Positions 1 through 8,343 of a stretch of 64,000 nucleotides of DNA are shown here, in pieces. The stretch covers positions 744,001 through 808,000 of the forward strand of contig NC_008048.1 in assembly GCF_000013985.1 (NCBI RefSeq), given 5' to 3'. The stretch comes from Sphingopyxis alaskensis RB2256 (lineage in GTDB: Bacteria > Pseudomonadota > Alphaproteobacteria > Sphingomonadales > Sphingomonadaceae). Position 1 is the first letter of the stretch. The number at the start of each line of letters is the position of its first letter. Made by a program: the position numbers and the translations under genes. The notes under the pieces were generated by a model. The model made no database searches and was not told the origin of the DNA. It saw only the letters and a list, made by a program, of their open reading frames with translations.

Positions 1-37
1 CTGTCGAACCACAGACCGCCGCGATGAAGGATGGACG

Positions 38-1084
38 ATGAAAAAGCTCGGGTTTCTGGCCGCCGGACTGTTTTCGCTTTTCGCGCAAGCGGCCGACGCG
101 AGCGAGCCGCTTTTCGTCCCGGTTCTTACGGTTGATTTTCCCGACCCGTTCATATTGCAGAACGGCAACGAATTTCTGGCCTACGCCACGAACGCCACGG
201 GTGACCGCGCCAATGTCCAGATGGCGCGATCAACCAACCTTGTCGACTGGGTCCAGATTTCGGACGGCAGCAAATTGCACGACGCCATGCCGACAATGCC
301 CGACTGGGCACGCTCAGGATTTACATGGGCGCCCGAAGTGTTGAAAACCGACGCAGGTTTTGTGCTGCATTTTACCGCGCGGGACAAAAGGAGTGACCTT
401 CAATGTTTGGGGGCCGCATTCAGCGCCAACCCTCTGGGCCCGTTTGTCTCGACGGCGAAAGAGCCGCTTGTGTGCCAGACCGACTTGGGCGGCACGATCG
501 ACTCCCACGCCTTTCGCGACGACGACGGGCAGTTATATCTTTACTACAAGAATGACGGCAACAACCCGCAGTTCGGAAAGCCGACCGACATCTACGTCCA
601 GCGGCTTACCGCCGATGGGCTTAACGTTACGGGCGAAGCCGTCAGGCTGCTGCGAAACGATACGCCCTGGGAGGCGCATGTCATCGAAGCGCCGACGATG
701 GTTCGGAAAGATGGAAGCTACACACTTTTCTTTTCGGCCAATCATTTTGGCTGGGAACCGAACCAGCGCCTGTCCCCCTATGCGGTTGGCTATGCCACAT
801 GCGAGGGCCCGATGGGCCCCTGCACCGATGCACCCAACAACCCGATCCTGAACAGCTTTCATGACAAAAGGGCAGGCTGTTTAAGCGGTCCGGGTCATCA
901 GTCGGTGTTCGATGTGGGTGATCGTTCGTTTGTGTCGTTTCACGCGTGGGCGGCCACCAGCGGTTGCCGCAAGTTTGATAACAAACGTTATATGTATATC
1001 GCGCCGCTGCTGTGGGGGGATGGCAAGCCGCAGCTCGGCGTCAGCCTGAGATCGCCTCCGGTGCAAGGCAAGCGCGCGAAATAA
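38..1084 (+). CDS. Secreted GH43-family glycoside hydrolase
   Basis: A 348-residue protein with an N-terminal signal peptide (about residues 1-20), so probably periplasmic or exported. The five-bladed-propeller GH43 hallmarks are in order: D36 in a PDPF motif (catalytic base), FTWAPE at 95-100, D155 in IDSH (pKa modulator), and E217 in IEAP (catalytic acid). GH43 enzymes are mostly arabinofuranosidases, arabinanases, xylosidases or galactanases. The galactose catabolic genes nearby suggest arabinogalactan or galactan side-chain trimming, but the substrate cannot be read from sequence. An AAGGA ribosome-binding sequence precedes the ATG. The 3' end overlaps the convergent halogenase-like gene by 44 nt. 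Family is secure; specificity is not. Confidence 0.88.
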   Translation: MKKLGFLAAGLFSLFAQAADASEPLFVPVLTVDFPDPFILQNGNEFLAYATNATGDRANVQMARSTNLVDWVQISDGSKLHDAMPTMPDWARSGFTWAPEVLKTDAGFVLHFTARDKRSDLQCLGAAFSANPLGPFVSTAKEPLVCQTDLGGTIDSHAFRDDDGQLYLYYKNDGNNPQFGKPTDIYVQRLTADGLNVTGEAVRLLRNDTPWEAHVIEAPTMVRKDGSYTLFFSANHFGWEPNQRLSPYAVGYATCEGPMGPCTDAPNNPILNSFHDKRAGCLSGPGHQSVFDVGDRSFVSFHAWAATSGCRKFDNKRYMYIAPLLWGDGKPQLGVSLRSPPVQGKRAK

Positions 1085-2558
1085 AATCCCAATGCGGCGG
1101 CATATGCTCGGCCATTTGTCGATAGCTTGATCGCATTTTGTCAAGCATGTCGCGTGCAATGTCGGGATCGATCGCATTCACCGCCGGGTCGGTTTCGGCG
1201 GGACGTATGCCTTGTCCCAACAGCACGGCAACCCAACTGGCGGTTCCGAACAATTCTCTCCCTTCGCGAAACAGGCGCCCTTTCGATTGCCAAAGCCCGA
1301 ACTTTGCAGCCAGACCATCGGGGACATCCATCGTCCGGCAATCGTTCCAGAAATCGGAATCGTCACGCCGGGTCGCCTTGTAATGCAGGATTATGAAGTC
1401 GCGGGCGTCTTCGAATACATCGGCCATCTGACGGTTATATTCGTTCCTTTCGACGGGATCGAAGCGCCGGTCGGGAAACAGGGCAAGCAGCTTGGCGATT
1501 CCGCTCTGAATGAAATGGATGCTGGTTGATTCAAGCGGTTCGACAAAGCCGCTCGACAATCCCAGGGAAACGACATTGGCGTTCCAGGCCTTGCGGCGCC
1601 GTCCGGCGGTGAAGGACAGATGTTTTGGATCGGCAAGACCTTTGCCTTCAAGGTTGGCGACGAGCAGATCCTCGGCTGCGCGGCGCTCCAGATGTGCGCT
1701 CGAATAGACGAGACCATTGCCCATGCGGTGCTGAAGGGGGATGCGCCACTGCCAGCCGGCCGATCGCGCGGTGGAGCGGGTAAACGGCTCGGGAGGGCTT
1801 GCCAGGCCGCATGGTACGGCGACGGCGCGATCGCAGGGCAGCCAGTGGCTCCAGTCTTCATAGCCCGTACCGAGTTGCTCCTCGATCAGGAGGCCGCGAA
1901 ATCCGGAGCAATCGATGAACAGATCGCCTGCGATATCGTTTCCATTGGCCAGTTTGACCGACCTGACGTGCCCGCTTTCGGGATTCAGTGATGCGTCAAC
2001 CAGCTTTCCCTCGATACGGATCACCCCGTTCTTTTCCGCATAGCTGCGCAGAAATCGCGCATAGAGACCGGCGTCGAAATGGAAGGCGTAGGCCAGCTGC
2101 GAGAGGGGAGGGCGCGCAGTGGGTCCGGGGCGGGCAAAGCGACCAAGCTCTGCCGCGGTCGCACTCATCGACCAGTGCCGAATGTCGGGCAGGGGCTGCC
2201 TCGCCGTCTCGCGCAGGTAAAGTTGGTGGAATGCAACACCGCGAAAATCCTGGCCATGGGGGCCGAACGGATGGAAATAGCGTTCTCCGACCGCGCCCCA
2301 GTCGACGAACTCAATACCGAGCTTGAACGTATCGCGCGTCGCGGAGAGAAATTCATCCTCGTTGATACCGAGCATGGAGTTGAATGCAATCAGCGGCGGA
2401 ATGGTCGCCTCGCCGACCCCGACCGTGCCGATCTCGTCGGATTCGACCAGGATGATTTCGATCGATCGCTCCAGCAAAGCTGAAAATGCCGAGGCCGCCA
2501 TCCATCCCGCGGTTCCGCCGCCGACTATGACGATTTTGCGAATGGCGTGGTCAGACAT
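1041..2558 (-). CDS. Flavin-dependent tryptophan-halogenase-family protein
   Basis: A 505-residue FADH2-dependent halogenase homologue. It shows the FAD-binding GGGTAGW (residues 13-19), the lysine that forms lysine chloramine in PrnA (K79, same number here), the family WxWxIP motif (W269-P274) and the acidic residue in PLEST (E343). The catalytic set therefore looks intact, but no flavin reductase or biosynthetic gene lies nearby. In sphingomonads and xanthomonads such genes recur beside TonB-dependent receptors and their role there is unsettled. The start is set at the ATG at 2558, preceded by GAGG; an upstream ATG at 2591 is possible. It is 80 nt downstream of the receptor gene and probably co-transcribed with it. 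Confidence 0.88.
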   Translation of the reverse strand: MSDHAIRKIVIVGGGTAGWMAASAFSALLERSIEIILVESDEIGTVGVGEATIPPLIAFNSMLGINEDEFLSATRDTFKLGIEFVDWGAVGERYFHPFGPHGQDFRGVAFHQLYLRETARQPLPDIRHWSMSATAAELGRFARPGPTARPPLSQLAYAFHFDAGLYARFLRSYAEKNGVIRIEGKLVDASLNPESGHVRSVKLANGNDIAGDLFIDCSGFRGLLIEEQLGTGYEDWSHWLPCDRAVAVPCGLASPPEPFTRSTARSAGWQWRIPLQHRMGNGLVYSSAHLERRAAEDLLVANLEGKGLADPKHLSFTAGRRRKAWNANVVSLGLSSGFVEPLESTSIHFIQSGIAKLLALFPDRRFDPVERNEYNRQMADVFEDARDFIILHYKATRRDDSDFWNDCRTMDVPDGLAAKFGLWQSKGRLFREGRELFGTASWVAVLLGQGIRPAETDPAVNAIDPDIARDMLDKMRSSYRQMAEHMPPHWDFISRACLAPEAISG

Positions 2559-2638
2559 GCCCTCAGTTCCCGGCCACGGCCCGAAATGCATCGGCGATTT
2601 CGTCGGTCATTGGCGAAGTCGCGGCCCGGCCGCTTCGC

Positions 2639-5395
2639 TCAGAACCGAAACCGGACCCCACCCGACAATACCGACTCCTCAAACCGGGTTACCATCGGAA
2701 AAATCTCCGGGTCGCTTGGAATGCCACCCGGATAATTGATCCGAACGATGTCGGACTGGAATGGGTTGTCGAGGATATTGGTCCAGTCGAAAAATACGGT
2801 GAAATTGTCCGTAAAGGCGTAGCTGCTCGACAAATCCAGTCGCGATACCGAGTTGCCTCGACCTTGCAGCGTGAAGAAGCCATCGCGCTCGGCGCGATCC
2901 GCTTCGGGGAAGCTGCTGCGGTAATTATAGGCCAGGCGCACAGAGAGCCCGCCACGCTCGTACAAGCCAACGAGATTATATGTCCATTTCGACACATCGG
3001 GGATTCGTGTCCGCAATGTGGCCGCATTGGGCGCTCCCGGCCCTGCCACGCAATCCGCATTGGCGGTCGTGGGACAGAAGAAACCGAAGTCCGCCTTGGC
3101 GTCGAGATAAGTGACGTTCGCCTGCGCTCCCAATCCGCTCAGCGCGCCGGGCAGAAAATCGAAGAAGCCTGAAATCTGCGCCTCGACACCCTTGATCCGC
3201 GCATTGCGTGTGTTGACCGGTCCCGAAATGACCAGAGTGCGGCCGGTTTCAGGGTCTGGCTCGGGAAATTCGAAGGCGCGATTGGCAATGAAGCCCTGCA
3301 TATCGCGGCGAAATACGCCGATCGAGGCGAATCCGGTCCGCGAGAAATAATATTCGAGGCTTGCGTCATAATTGTCGGAGTCGAGCGGTTTCAGGAACGG
3401 GTTCCCGCCCGACCCGGTGCGAATGCAGTCGGTCTGGCCCGGGGCGCAAGGCGTTGCGGGCGAAAGCCTGAGCGCCGGATTGAGCTGCGCGAAGCTTGGC
3501 CGGGTGCGCGTTTGCGTAAAGGCGAAGCGCGCCTGCACCTCGGGTGAAAATTGAACCCGCAGGTTGGCGCTCGGCAGCCAGTCGGTATAGGCATTTTTGA
3601 AGTTGACGGGGACGGGCCCCGCTGTGGTGAAAAGCGTGCCGGAGGTTTTCGTTTCGGTGCGGACGGCGCGCAGGCCGATCTGACCGTCGATCGTCGTTTC
3701 TCCCAGCGCGAGTTCGTAATTGGCACTGACATAACCGGCGTAGGATTTTTCGTTTATGTCGAACGTTCTGCCAGCATCTATTGGGGGACCGTCAACCGAA
3801 CCAGCGCCGGTAAGGTCGATGTTGAACTGGCGAAGTTCGATCAGGTTATCGTGCACGCTGGCAAATGTCGGGCCAAACCAGCTGACCGGGAAGGGCGCAT
3901 TCTTGTCACCACGGAAACCGCGGGGCTGAAGCACATAATCGAGCGGTACGGCGCTAATCGGAATGCCGCGGTCGCGCAGGTTCCAGTAAAAGTCGCCCGC
4001 CCGCGCGGACGCGTCGCGGTCGACGAAGCGAACGCCCCAGTGGAGCGCGGGAATGAAACTGATACCGGTCGGCTCATACTGAAAATCCAGCCGTGCCTGC
4101 CAGTCGTCACCGCTTGCGGTCAGATGATCTTCGTAGAAACCCCGGTAGTTGTAGATACCGGGATTGGTTGGATCGATCCCTCGAACCTGGAAGGTCAGTC
4201 CGGAACCACCCGGCTTGCCGGTGAACCAGTCGACCGAGTAATCATTAGTATTGATCTCGTAATCAACACTTTCGGTCCGGAGATCGAATGTACTGTCGGT
4301 GCGGGCGACATCAGCGGTGATCCGCAGCGGCCCCACATCCCAGCGACCGCCGACGGCGAACTGGTACGTGTTCGTGTCGCGCTTGGTCGCGCCCTGGAAA
4401 CCCCACGTCTGATTGCCGCCACAGCATGCCGTTGGCCGATTGACGGTACCGCTGATGATCTGGTTACCATCGAGGACGATATTCTCGTAAGACGCGCCGC
4501 CCCAGAGCGGCTGTGCCCACATCCGGTCGGTCGCCCGTTCGCGAAAGCCTTGCCAAAGACCTTCGACATAGATTTCGAGGTCGGGCGAGGGACGCCACTG
4601 GAGGGCGCCATTTATCGAGGGTCGCCATCTCTCCGCTTCGGCATACTGGATTTCAGGCCAGTCAGGCGAACGCGCCCCGGCGAGGTCGGCAATGAAGAAG
4701 CCGTGACGCCGCACCGAGTCACGATAGTGCATGCGTGTGTAGGAGAAATTGATCAAAGCCCCGATCTCGCCCTCGCCGACGTCCCAGCGATCTGAAAGAA
4801 GCAGCTGGGCATTGGGCTCGAGATCGCGAGACTTATCCGGATATACGCCCCATACCGAGCCTGCAATTTCGGAGTCGGCGAAATCGAAAGGCCGTCGTGA
4901 GCGCACGTTGACCAAACCGGCGATGCCCGGCTCGACAAGCTCGGCACTCGATGTCTTGAAAACGTCGATCGCACTTATCCCGCCCGCCGGGAAATCCTGC
5001 AGCGCGACCGACCGTGTTTCGGCGGTGAAGATCTCGCGACCATTATAGGTTGTCGTGTAGTTGAAGCGGTCAAGTCCGCGAACGAGCACGCGATTGGCCT
5101 CGCCGCCCCGGCGCTCCACCTGGACACCTGGAATGCGCGCGGCGGTGTCAGAAACTGCGATATCCGGCAATTTGCCAATATCTTCGGCCACGATCGAGTC
5201 GACAATTTTGTCGGAGCGTTGCTTTGTGCTCTGCGCCGACTGAAGCGAAGCGCGGAAACCGGTGACGACGATAGCGTCCCCTTCGCTGTCGGCAGAATCC
5301 TGCACGGGAGGGGCGTCCTGCGCCGAGGCGACAGTCGCACACAAAGACATCACTGCCAGCGATGCCGTGCAGCGAGCGATTGTCCTGTAGCGCAT
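2639..5395 (-). CDS. TonB-dependent outer-membrane receptor
   Basis: A 918-residue outer-membrane transporter expected to import an oligosaccharide with energy from TonB-ExbBD. It has a signal peptide ending near SAQ (residue 26), a TonB-box-like AIVVTGFRASL (41-51), a plug domain (KIVDSIVAEDIGKLPD, then PGVQVERRGG and RVLVRGL) and a long beta-barrel ending in aromatic RFRF, as barrel proteins do. The start at 5395 was preferred over an upstream in-frame ATG at 5506 because GGGGGAGAAG lies just before it and signal-peptide-like sequence follows at once. A good promoter with a candidate operator in its spacer lies about 80-110 nt upstream. The ligand is inferred from context to be a galactose-containing glycan. 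Confidence 0.93.
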   Translation of the reverse strand: MRYRTIARCTASLAVMSLCATVASAQDAPPVQDSADSEGDAIVVTGFRASLQSAQSTKQRSDKIVDSIVAEDIGKLPDIAVSDTAARIPGVQVERRGGEANRVLVRGLDRFNYTTTYNGREIFTAETRSVALQDFPAGGISAIDVFKTSSAELVEPGIAGLVNVRSRRPFDFADSEIAGSVWGVYPDKSRDLEPNAQLLLSDRWDVGEGEIGALINFSYTRMHYRDSVRRHGFFIADLAGARSPDWPEIQYAEAERWRPSINGALQWRPSPDLEIYVEGLWQGFRERATDRMWAQPLWGGASYENIVLDGNQIISGTVNRPTACCGGNQTWGFQGATKRDTNTYQFAVGGRWDVGPLRITADVARTDSTFDLRTESVDYEINTNDYSVDWFTGKPGGSGLTFQVRGIDPTNPGIYNYRGFYEDHLTASGDDWQARLDFQYEPTGISFIPALHWGVRFVDRDASARAGDFYWNLRDRGIPISAVPLDYVLQPRGFRGDKNAPFPVSWFGPTFASVHDNLIELRQFNIDLTGAGSVDGPPIDAGRTFDINEKSYAGYVSANYELALGETTIDGQIGLRAVRTETKTSGTLFTTAGPVPVNFKNAYTDWLPSANLRVQFSPEVQARFAFTQTRTRPSFAQLNPALRLSPATPCAPGQTDCIRTGSGGNPFLKPLDSDNYDASLEYYFSRTGFASIGVFRRDMQGFIANRAFEFPEPDPETGRTLVISGPVNTRNARIKGVEAQISGFFDFLPGALSGLGAQANVTYLDAKADFGFFCPTTANADCVAGPGAPNAATLRTRIPDVSKWTYNLVGLYERGGLSVRLAYNYRSSFPEADRAERDGFFTLQGRGNSVSRLDLSSSYAFTDNFTVFFDWTNILDNPFQSDIVRINYPGGIPSDPEIFPMVTRFEESVLSGGVRFRF

Positions 5396-5477
5396 ATATC
5401 TTCTCCCCCAAAAGTTTGGGCCGCATTCCCGGCTCTTGCGAAGGCTATAATCGATCGATCCGCCTATCAGCAAGTCA

Positions 5478-5506
5478 TTTGTATGATTTATATTATCCAA
5501 GGTCAA
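5478..5506 (-). promoter_or_regulatory. Promoter of the TonB receptor with candidate operator in the spacer
   Basis: On the minus strand, TTGACC (5501-5506) and TACAAA (5478-5483) are separated by exactly 17 nt. The spacer contains ATTTATATTATC (plus-strand 5486-5497), a 12-mer found identically at 15033-15044 and with small changes at 6700-6711 and 15926-15937. A protein bound there would block RNA polymerase. The GntR-family gene at 9326 is the obvious candidate. Promoter and operator are inferred from sequence only. Confidence 0.6.
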
Positions 5507-5521
5507 TTTTTGAGGCGACTG

Positions 5522-6658
5522 TCACCATTCTGCCACGCTGCCATCTGCATGCCGCCAGATTGGATTCCGCCAGCGATGACGGTTTTTGGCGGCTTCGCGC
5601 ACTTTTATCTCGTCGATTTCAATGCCGAGGCCCGGTCCTTCCGGAATAGCCAGGAAGCCCTCTTCTGGCGTCAGAACGTCCGGATTTGCGCAAAAGCTGA
5701 GCAGGTCGTGCGTTTCATTATAGTGGATGCCCAACGACATTTCCTGGATGATGACGTTGGGCGTGCAGGCCGCGAGCTGAAGGCATGCTCCGAGCGCAAG
5801 AGGACCAAGCGGGCAATGCGGGGCCACCGCCACGTCGTAAGACTCGGCCATTGCCGCAATCTTGCGGCATTCGGTCAAACCACCGGCATGGCTCAGGTCG
5901 GGCTGGATGATATCGACAGCGCCACTCGCGAGGAAAGGTTTGAAGTCCCAGCGCGAATAAAGGCGTTCGCCCACCGCGATCGGGGTACTCACAAGTCCGG
6001 CCAGCTGCGAGAGCGCCTCGGGATTCTCGGATAATATGGGCTCCTCGATGAACAGAAGTCCAAGCGGTTCGAGCAGTTTTGCGAGCTGCTTGGCCATGGG
6101 TCTGTGGACCCGACCATGAAAATCCACGCCCACGTCGAGCCCTTCATTCTGGGCCGCACGAACACGCTCCACCACGTCATCGAGTTTGGGCGCGGTCAGA
6201 TAATCGATCTCGGACGTGGCGTTCATTTTTATTGCCGTGAATCCCTGTTGTCGCCGAGCCTTGGCCGCGTTGGCGATATCATCGGGTCGATCGCCGCCGA
6301 TCCACGCATATGCGCGCACCTTGTCGCGAACCTTGCCGCCAAGCATCTCCCACGCCGGAAGCCCGTAATGTCGTCCCTTTAGATCCCACAAAGCCTGATC
6401 AAGGCCAGCGAGCGCCGACATCAGGACCGGCCCACCCCGATAAAAGCCTCCCCGATACGCGACTTGCCAGATATCCTCTATTTTCCGGGGATCCGCGCCG
6501 ATGAATCGATCCCGCATCGCGTCAAGTGCGCCGTCCACGGCTTCGGCATGGCCTTCCAGGCTGGCTTCGCCCCATCCGATTGTGCCGTTGTCGGCTTCAA
6601 TTCGTACAAACAGCCAGCGTGGCGGGACATGAAATGTTTCTATTCGGGCAATTTTCAT
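5522..6658 (-). CDS. dgoD: D-galactonate dehydratase
   Basis: A 378-residue enolase-superfamily enzyme that dehydrates D-galactonate to 2-keto-3-deoxygalactonate. From memory it matches E. coli DgoD over its whole length, including the N-terminal MKI start, GFYRGGP, VGGDRP-like IGGDRP, the DFHGRVHRP segment (metal ligand D179 and catalytic H185), EEP (E205), GER (E231), the APHCPLGP segment (H281) and the C-terminal WRNPxWRH...VAEW. This is the third step of the De Ley-Doudoroff pathway. It is transcribed away from dgoK across an intergenic region holding a candidate operator, and it lies upstream of the TonB receptor, which has its own promoter. Confidence 0.94.
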   Translation of the reverse strand: MKIARIETFHVPPRWLFVRIEADNGTIGWGEASLEGHAEAVDGALDAMRDRFIGADPRKIEDIWQVAYRGGFYRGGPVLMSALAGLDQALWDLKGRHYGLPAWEMLGGKVRDKVRAYAWIGGDRPDDIANAAKARRQQGFTAIKMNATSEIDYLTAPKLDDVVERVRAAQNEGLDVGVDFHGRVHRPMAKQLAKLLEPLGLLFIEEPILSENPEALSQLAGLVSTPIAVGERLYSRWDFKPFLASGAVDIIQPDLSHAGGLTECRKIAAMAESYDVAVAPHCPLGPLALGACLQLAACTPNVIIQEMSLGIHYNETHDLLSFCANPDVLTPEEGFLAIPEGPGLGIEIDEIKVREAAKNRHRWRNPIWRHADGSVAEW

Positions 6659-6693
6659 AAAGACGGGCTCGCTTCCATCACGACAAACGCGGA

Positions 6694-6722
6694 TTGCACA
6701 TTTATATGATAATACATATAGC
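6694..6722 (+). promoter_or_regulatory. Candidate dgoK promoter/operator, also facing dgoD
   Basis: TTGCAC (6694-6699) and TATAGC (6717-6722) are 17 nt apart, and the spacer begins with ATTTATATGATA (6700-6711), a copy of the motif shared by four intergenic regions of the locus. The same stretch holds a perfect inverted repeat, TATATG (6703-6708) and CATATA (6715-6720), around six bases. Its position between divergent dgoD and dgoK would let one bound repressor control both. The promoter hexamers are only fair matches. Confidence 0.5.
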
Positions 6723-6802
6723 GCAATAGATATCGGGATTTCGTGCCAGCGACGGCGGCGACATCGAACGCGATCTCTAACGAATGAAATGGAGCAGGTC
6801 GC

Positions 6803-7702
6803 TTGGACTGGAATGAAAAATATATCGCGGTCGACTGGGGGACGACCAACAGGCGCGCGTGGCTCGTCGACCCTAGCGGCAATGTCTCTGCCCGGTTCGC
6901 GGACAATTTGGGGTTAATGGCGGTTCCACCTGGCGGCTTCGAGGCCGCCGCGGCCGATATCCGGCAACAACTCGGACCCTGGCCGATGTTGCTCGCGGGG
7001 ATGGTGGGTTCGGATCAGGGCTGGCAGCAGGCGCCTTATGTCGCCTGTCCGGCGAGCGCGAAGATGCTCGCCGACAATATCGTCTGGATCGACGACAATC
7101 GCAGCGGAATCGTGCCGGGTGTCTGCCAGACTTCCGGCCATCCGGACGTGATGCGGGGCGAAGAGGTGCAGGCAATCGGTGCTGTGAACGGCAGCCTTGT
7201 GTCGCCGGACGCTTACATCTGTCATCCGGGAACCCATGCGAAATGGATCCGGTTGGAGCGTGGGCAAATAGCCGGATTCACGACGATGATGACCGGCGAG
7301 TTATTCAATCTGCTCCGGACGGGCAGCATATTGTCACCGCAAATGCAGTCGGAGGCCGTAGACGGGGATCCGTTTCGAGCAGGCTTGGACGCAGCGTTCA
7401 GCGGAGCATCGCTGTCGTCGGCCCTCTTCACCGTGCGCGCGCAATATCTGTTGTCGAATAGGCCGGGCGACGGCGCCTCCTATGCCAGCGGGCTGCTTAT
7501 TGGCAGTGACGTAAGAGCCGGTCTGGCTCAGGCCAGCCCCGGCGAAGAAATCGCCCTCATCGGGCGTGCCGACCTGACCCGTCTCTATGCTCTGGCCATC
7601 GAATCGGCAGGACATGGATACCGGCTCATCGATGGCGATCGGGCCTTCCTGGCCGGTATCGCGGCCATTGTCCCGTATCTTGAAAAGGAGCGAATTTCGT
7701 GA
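6803..7702 (+). CDS. dgoK: 2-dehydro-3-deoxygalactonokinase
   Basis: A 299-residue sugar kinase that phosphorylates KDGal on O6 with ATP. The DgoK signature is clear: an N-terminal phosphate-binding VDWGTTNRRAW, LAGMVGSDQGW, MRGEEVQ and CHPGTHAKW. The start is a TTG at 6803, placed 9 nt after GGAG; nearby ATGs at 6784 and 6789 are out of frame. It heads a tightly packed five-gene operon (kinase, aldolase, dehydrogenase, regulator, lactonase), and its GTGA stop overlaps the aldolase start. Expression is probably set by the operator region at 6694-6722. Confidence 0.93.
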   Translation: MDWNEKYIAVDWGTTNRRAWLVDPSGNVSARFADNLGLMAVPPGGFEAAAADIRQQLGPWPMLLAGMVGSDQGWQQAPYVACPASAKMLADNIVWIDDNRSGIVPGVCQTSGHPDVMRGEEVQAIGAVNGSLVSPDAYICHPGTHAKWIRLERGQIAGFTTMMTGELFNLLRTGSILSPQMQSEAVDGDPFRAGLDAAFSGASLSSALFTVRAQYLLSNRPGDGASYASGLLIGSDVRAGLAQASPGEEIALIGRADLTRLYALAIESAGHGYRLIDGDRAFLAGIAAIVPYLEKERIS

Positions 7703-8343
7703 GCCCAGCCGTCGAAGCATTCCATCGTTACCGCGTTGAATGCCCCATCATTGCCATTTTGCGCGGCATTGCGCCGGACGAGGTTGTTCGGGTCGGCGAG
7801 GCCCTCCTTTCCGCTGGAATCCGGATTATCGAGATACCCTTGAATTCGCCCGATCCGTTCGAGAGCATTCGACGCCTTTCAAAATCAGTGGGTGGCCAAG
7901 GTCTGGTGGGTGCGGGAACGGTGCTGGACGTCGATCAGGTCGCGCGTGTGGAGGAAGCAGGGGGGCGGCTCGTCGTGTCACCCAACACCGATGCGGCCGT
8001 GATCAAAAAGACTGTTGTTGCCGGACTGGTGTCCGTCCCCGGTTATTTCACGCCGTCGGAAGCGTTTGCGGCCATTGCCGCTGGCGCGCACGGCATCAAA
8101 TTATTTCCGGCCGAGGCTGCCACGCCCGCGGTGGTGAAGGCGCAGCGTGCGGTATTGCCGAACGATGTGCCGCTGCTCGTCGTCGGCGGCGTGACCGCGG
8201 ACGACTTTGGCCGATGGCTGGCGGCAGGCGCTGACGGCTTTGGCCTTGGCGGTGCTCTCTATCGCGCGGGCGACACAGTGACTCAGGTTCATCAACGCGC
8301 GGCCCGGTTTGTGGCTACGCTCAAACCGGGGGCGCGCCAGTGA
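7699..8343 (+). CDS. dgoA: 2-dehydro-3-deoxy-6-phosphogalactonate aldolase
   Basis: A 214-residue KDPG/KDPGal-type class I aldolase that splits KDPGal into pyruvate and glyceraldehyde 3-phosphate, the last step of the pathway. The features are PIIAILRG near the N terminus, EIPLNSP, GAGTVL, SPNT, VPGYFTPSEAF, and the Schiff-base lysine in GIKLFPAE (K130 by my count). The GTG start at 7699 lies within the kinase stop (GTGA overlap) and is preceded by AAAAGGAG eight bases upstream, so the pair is translationally coupled. KDPG and KDPGal aldolases are hard to separate by sequence; the neighbours favour the galactose isomer. Confidence 0.92.
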   Translation: MSPAVEAFHRYRVECPIIAILRGIAPDEVVRVGEALLSAGIRIIEIPLNSPDPFESIRRLSKSVGGQGLVGAGTVLDVDQVARVEEAGGRLVVSPNTDAAVIKKTVVAGLVSVPGYFTPSEAFAAIAAGAHGIKLFPAEAATPAVVKAQRAVLPNDVPLLVVGGVTADDFGRWLAAGADGFGLGGALYRAGDTVTQVHQRAARFVATLKPGARQ

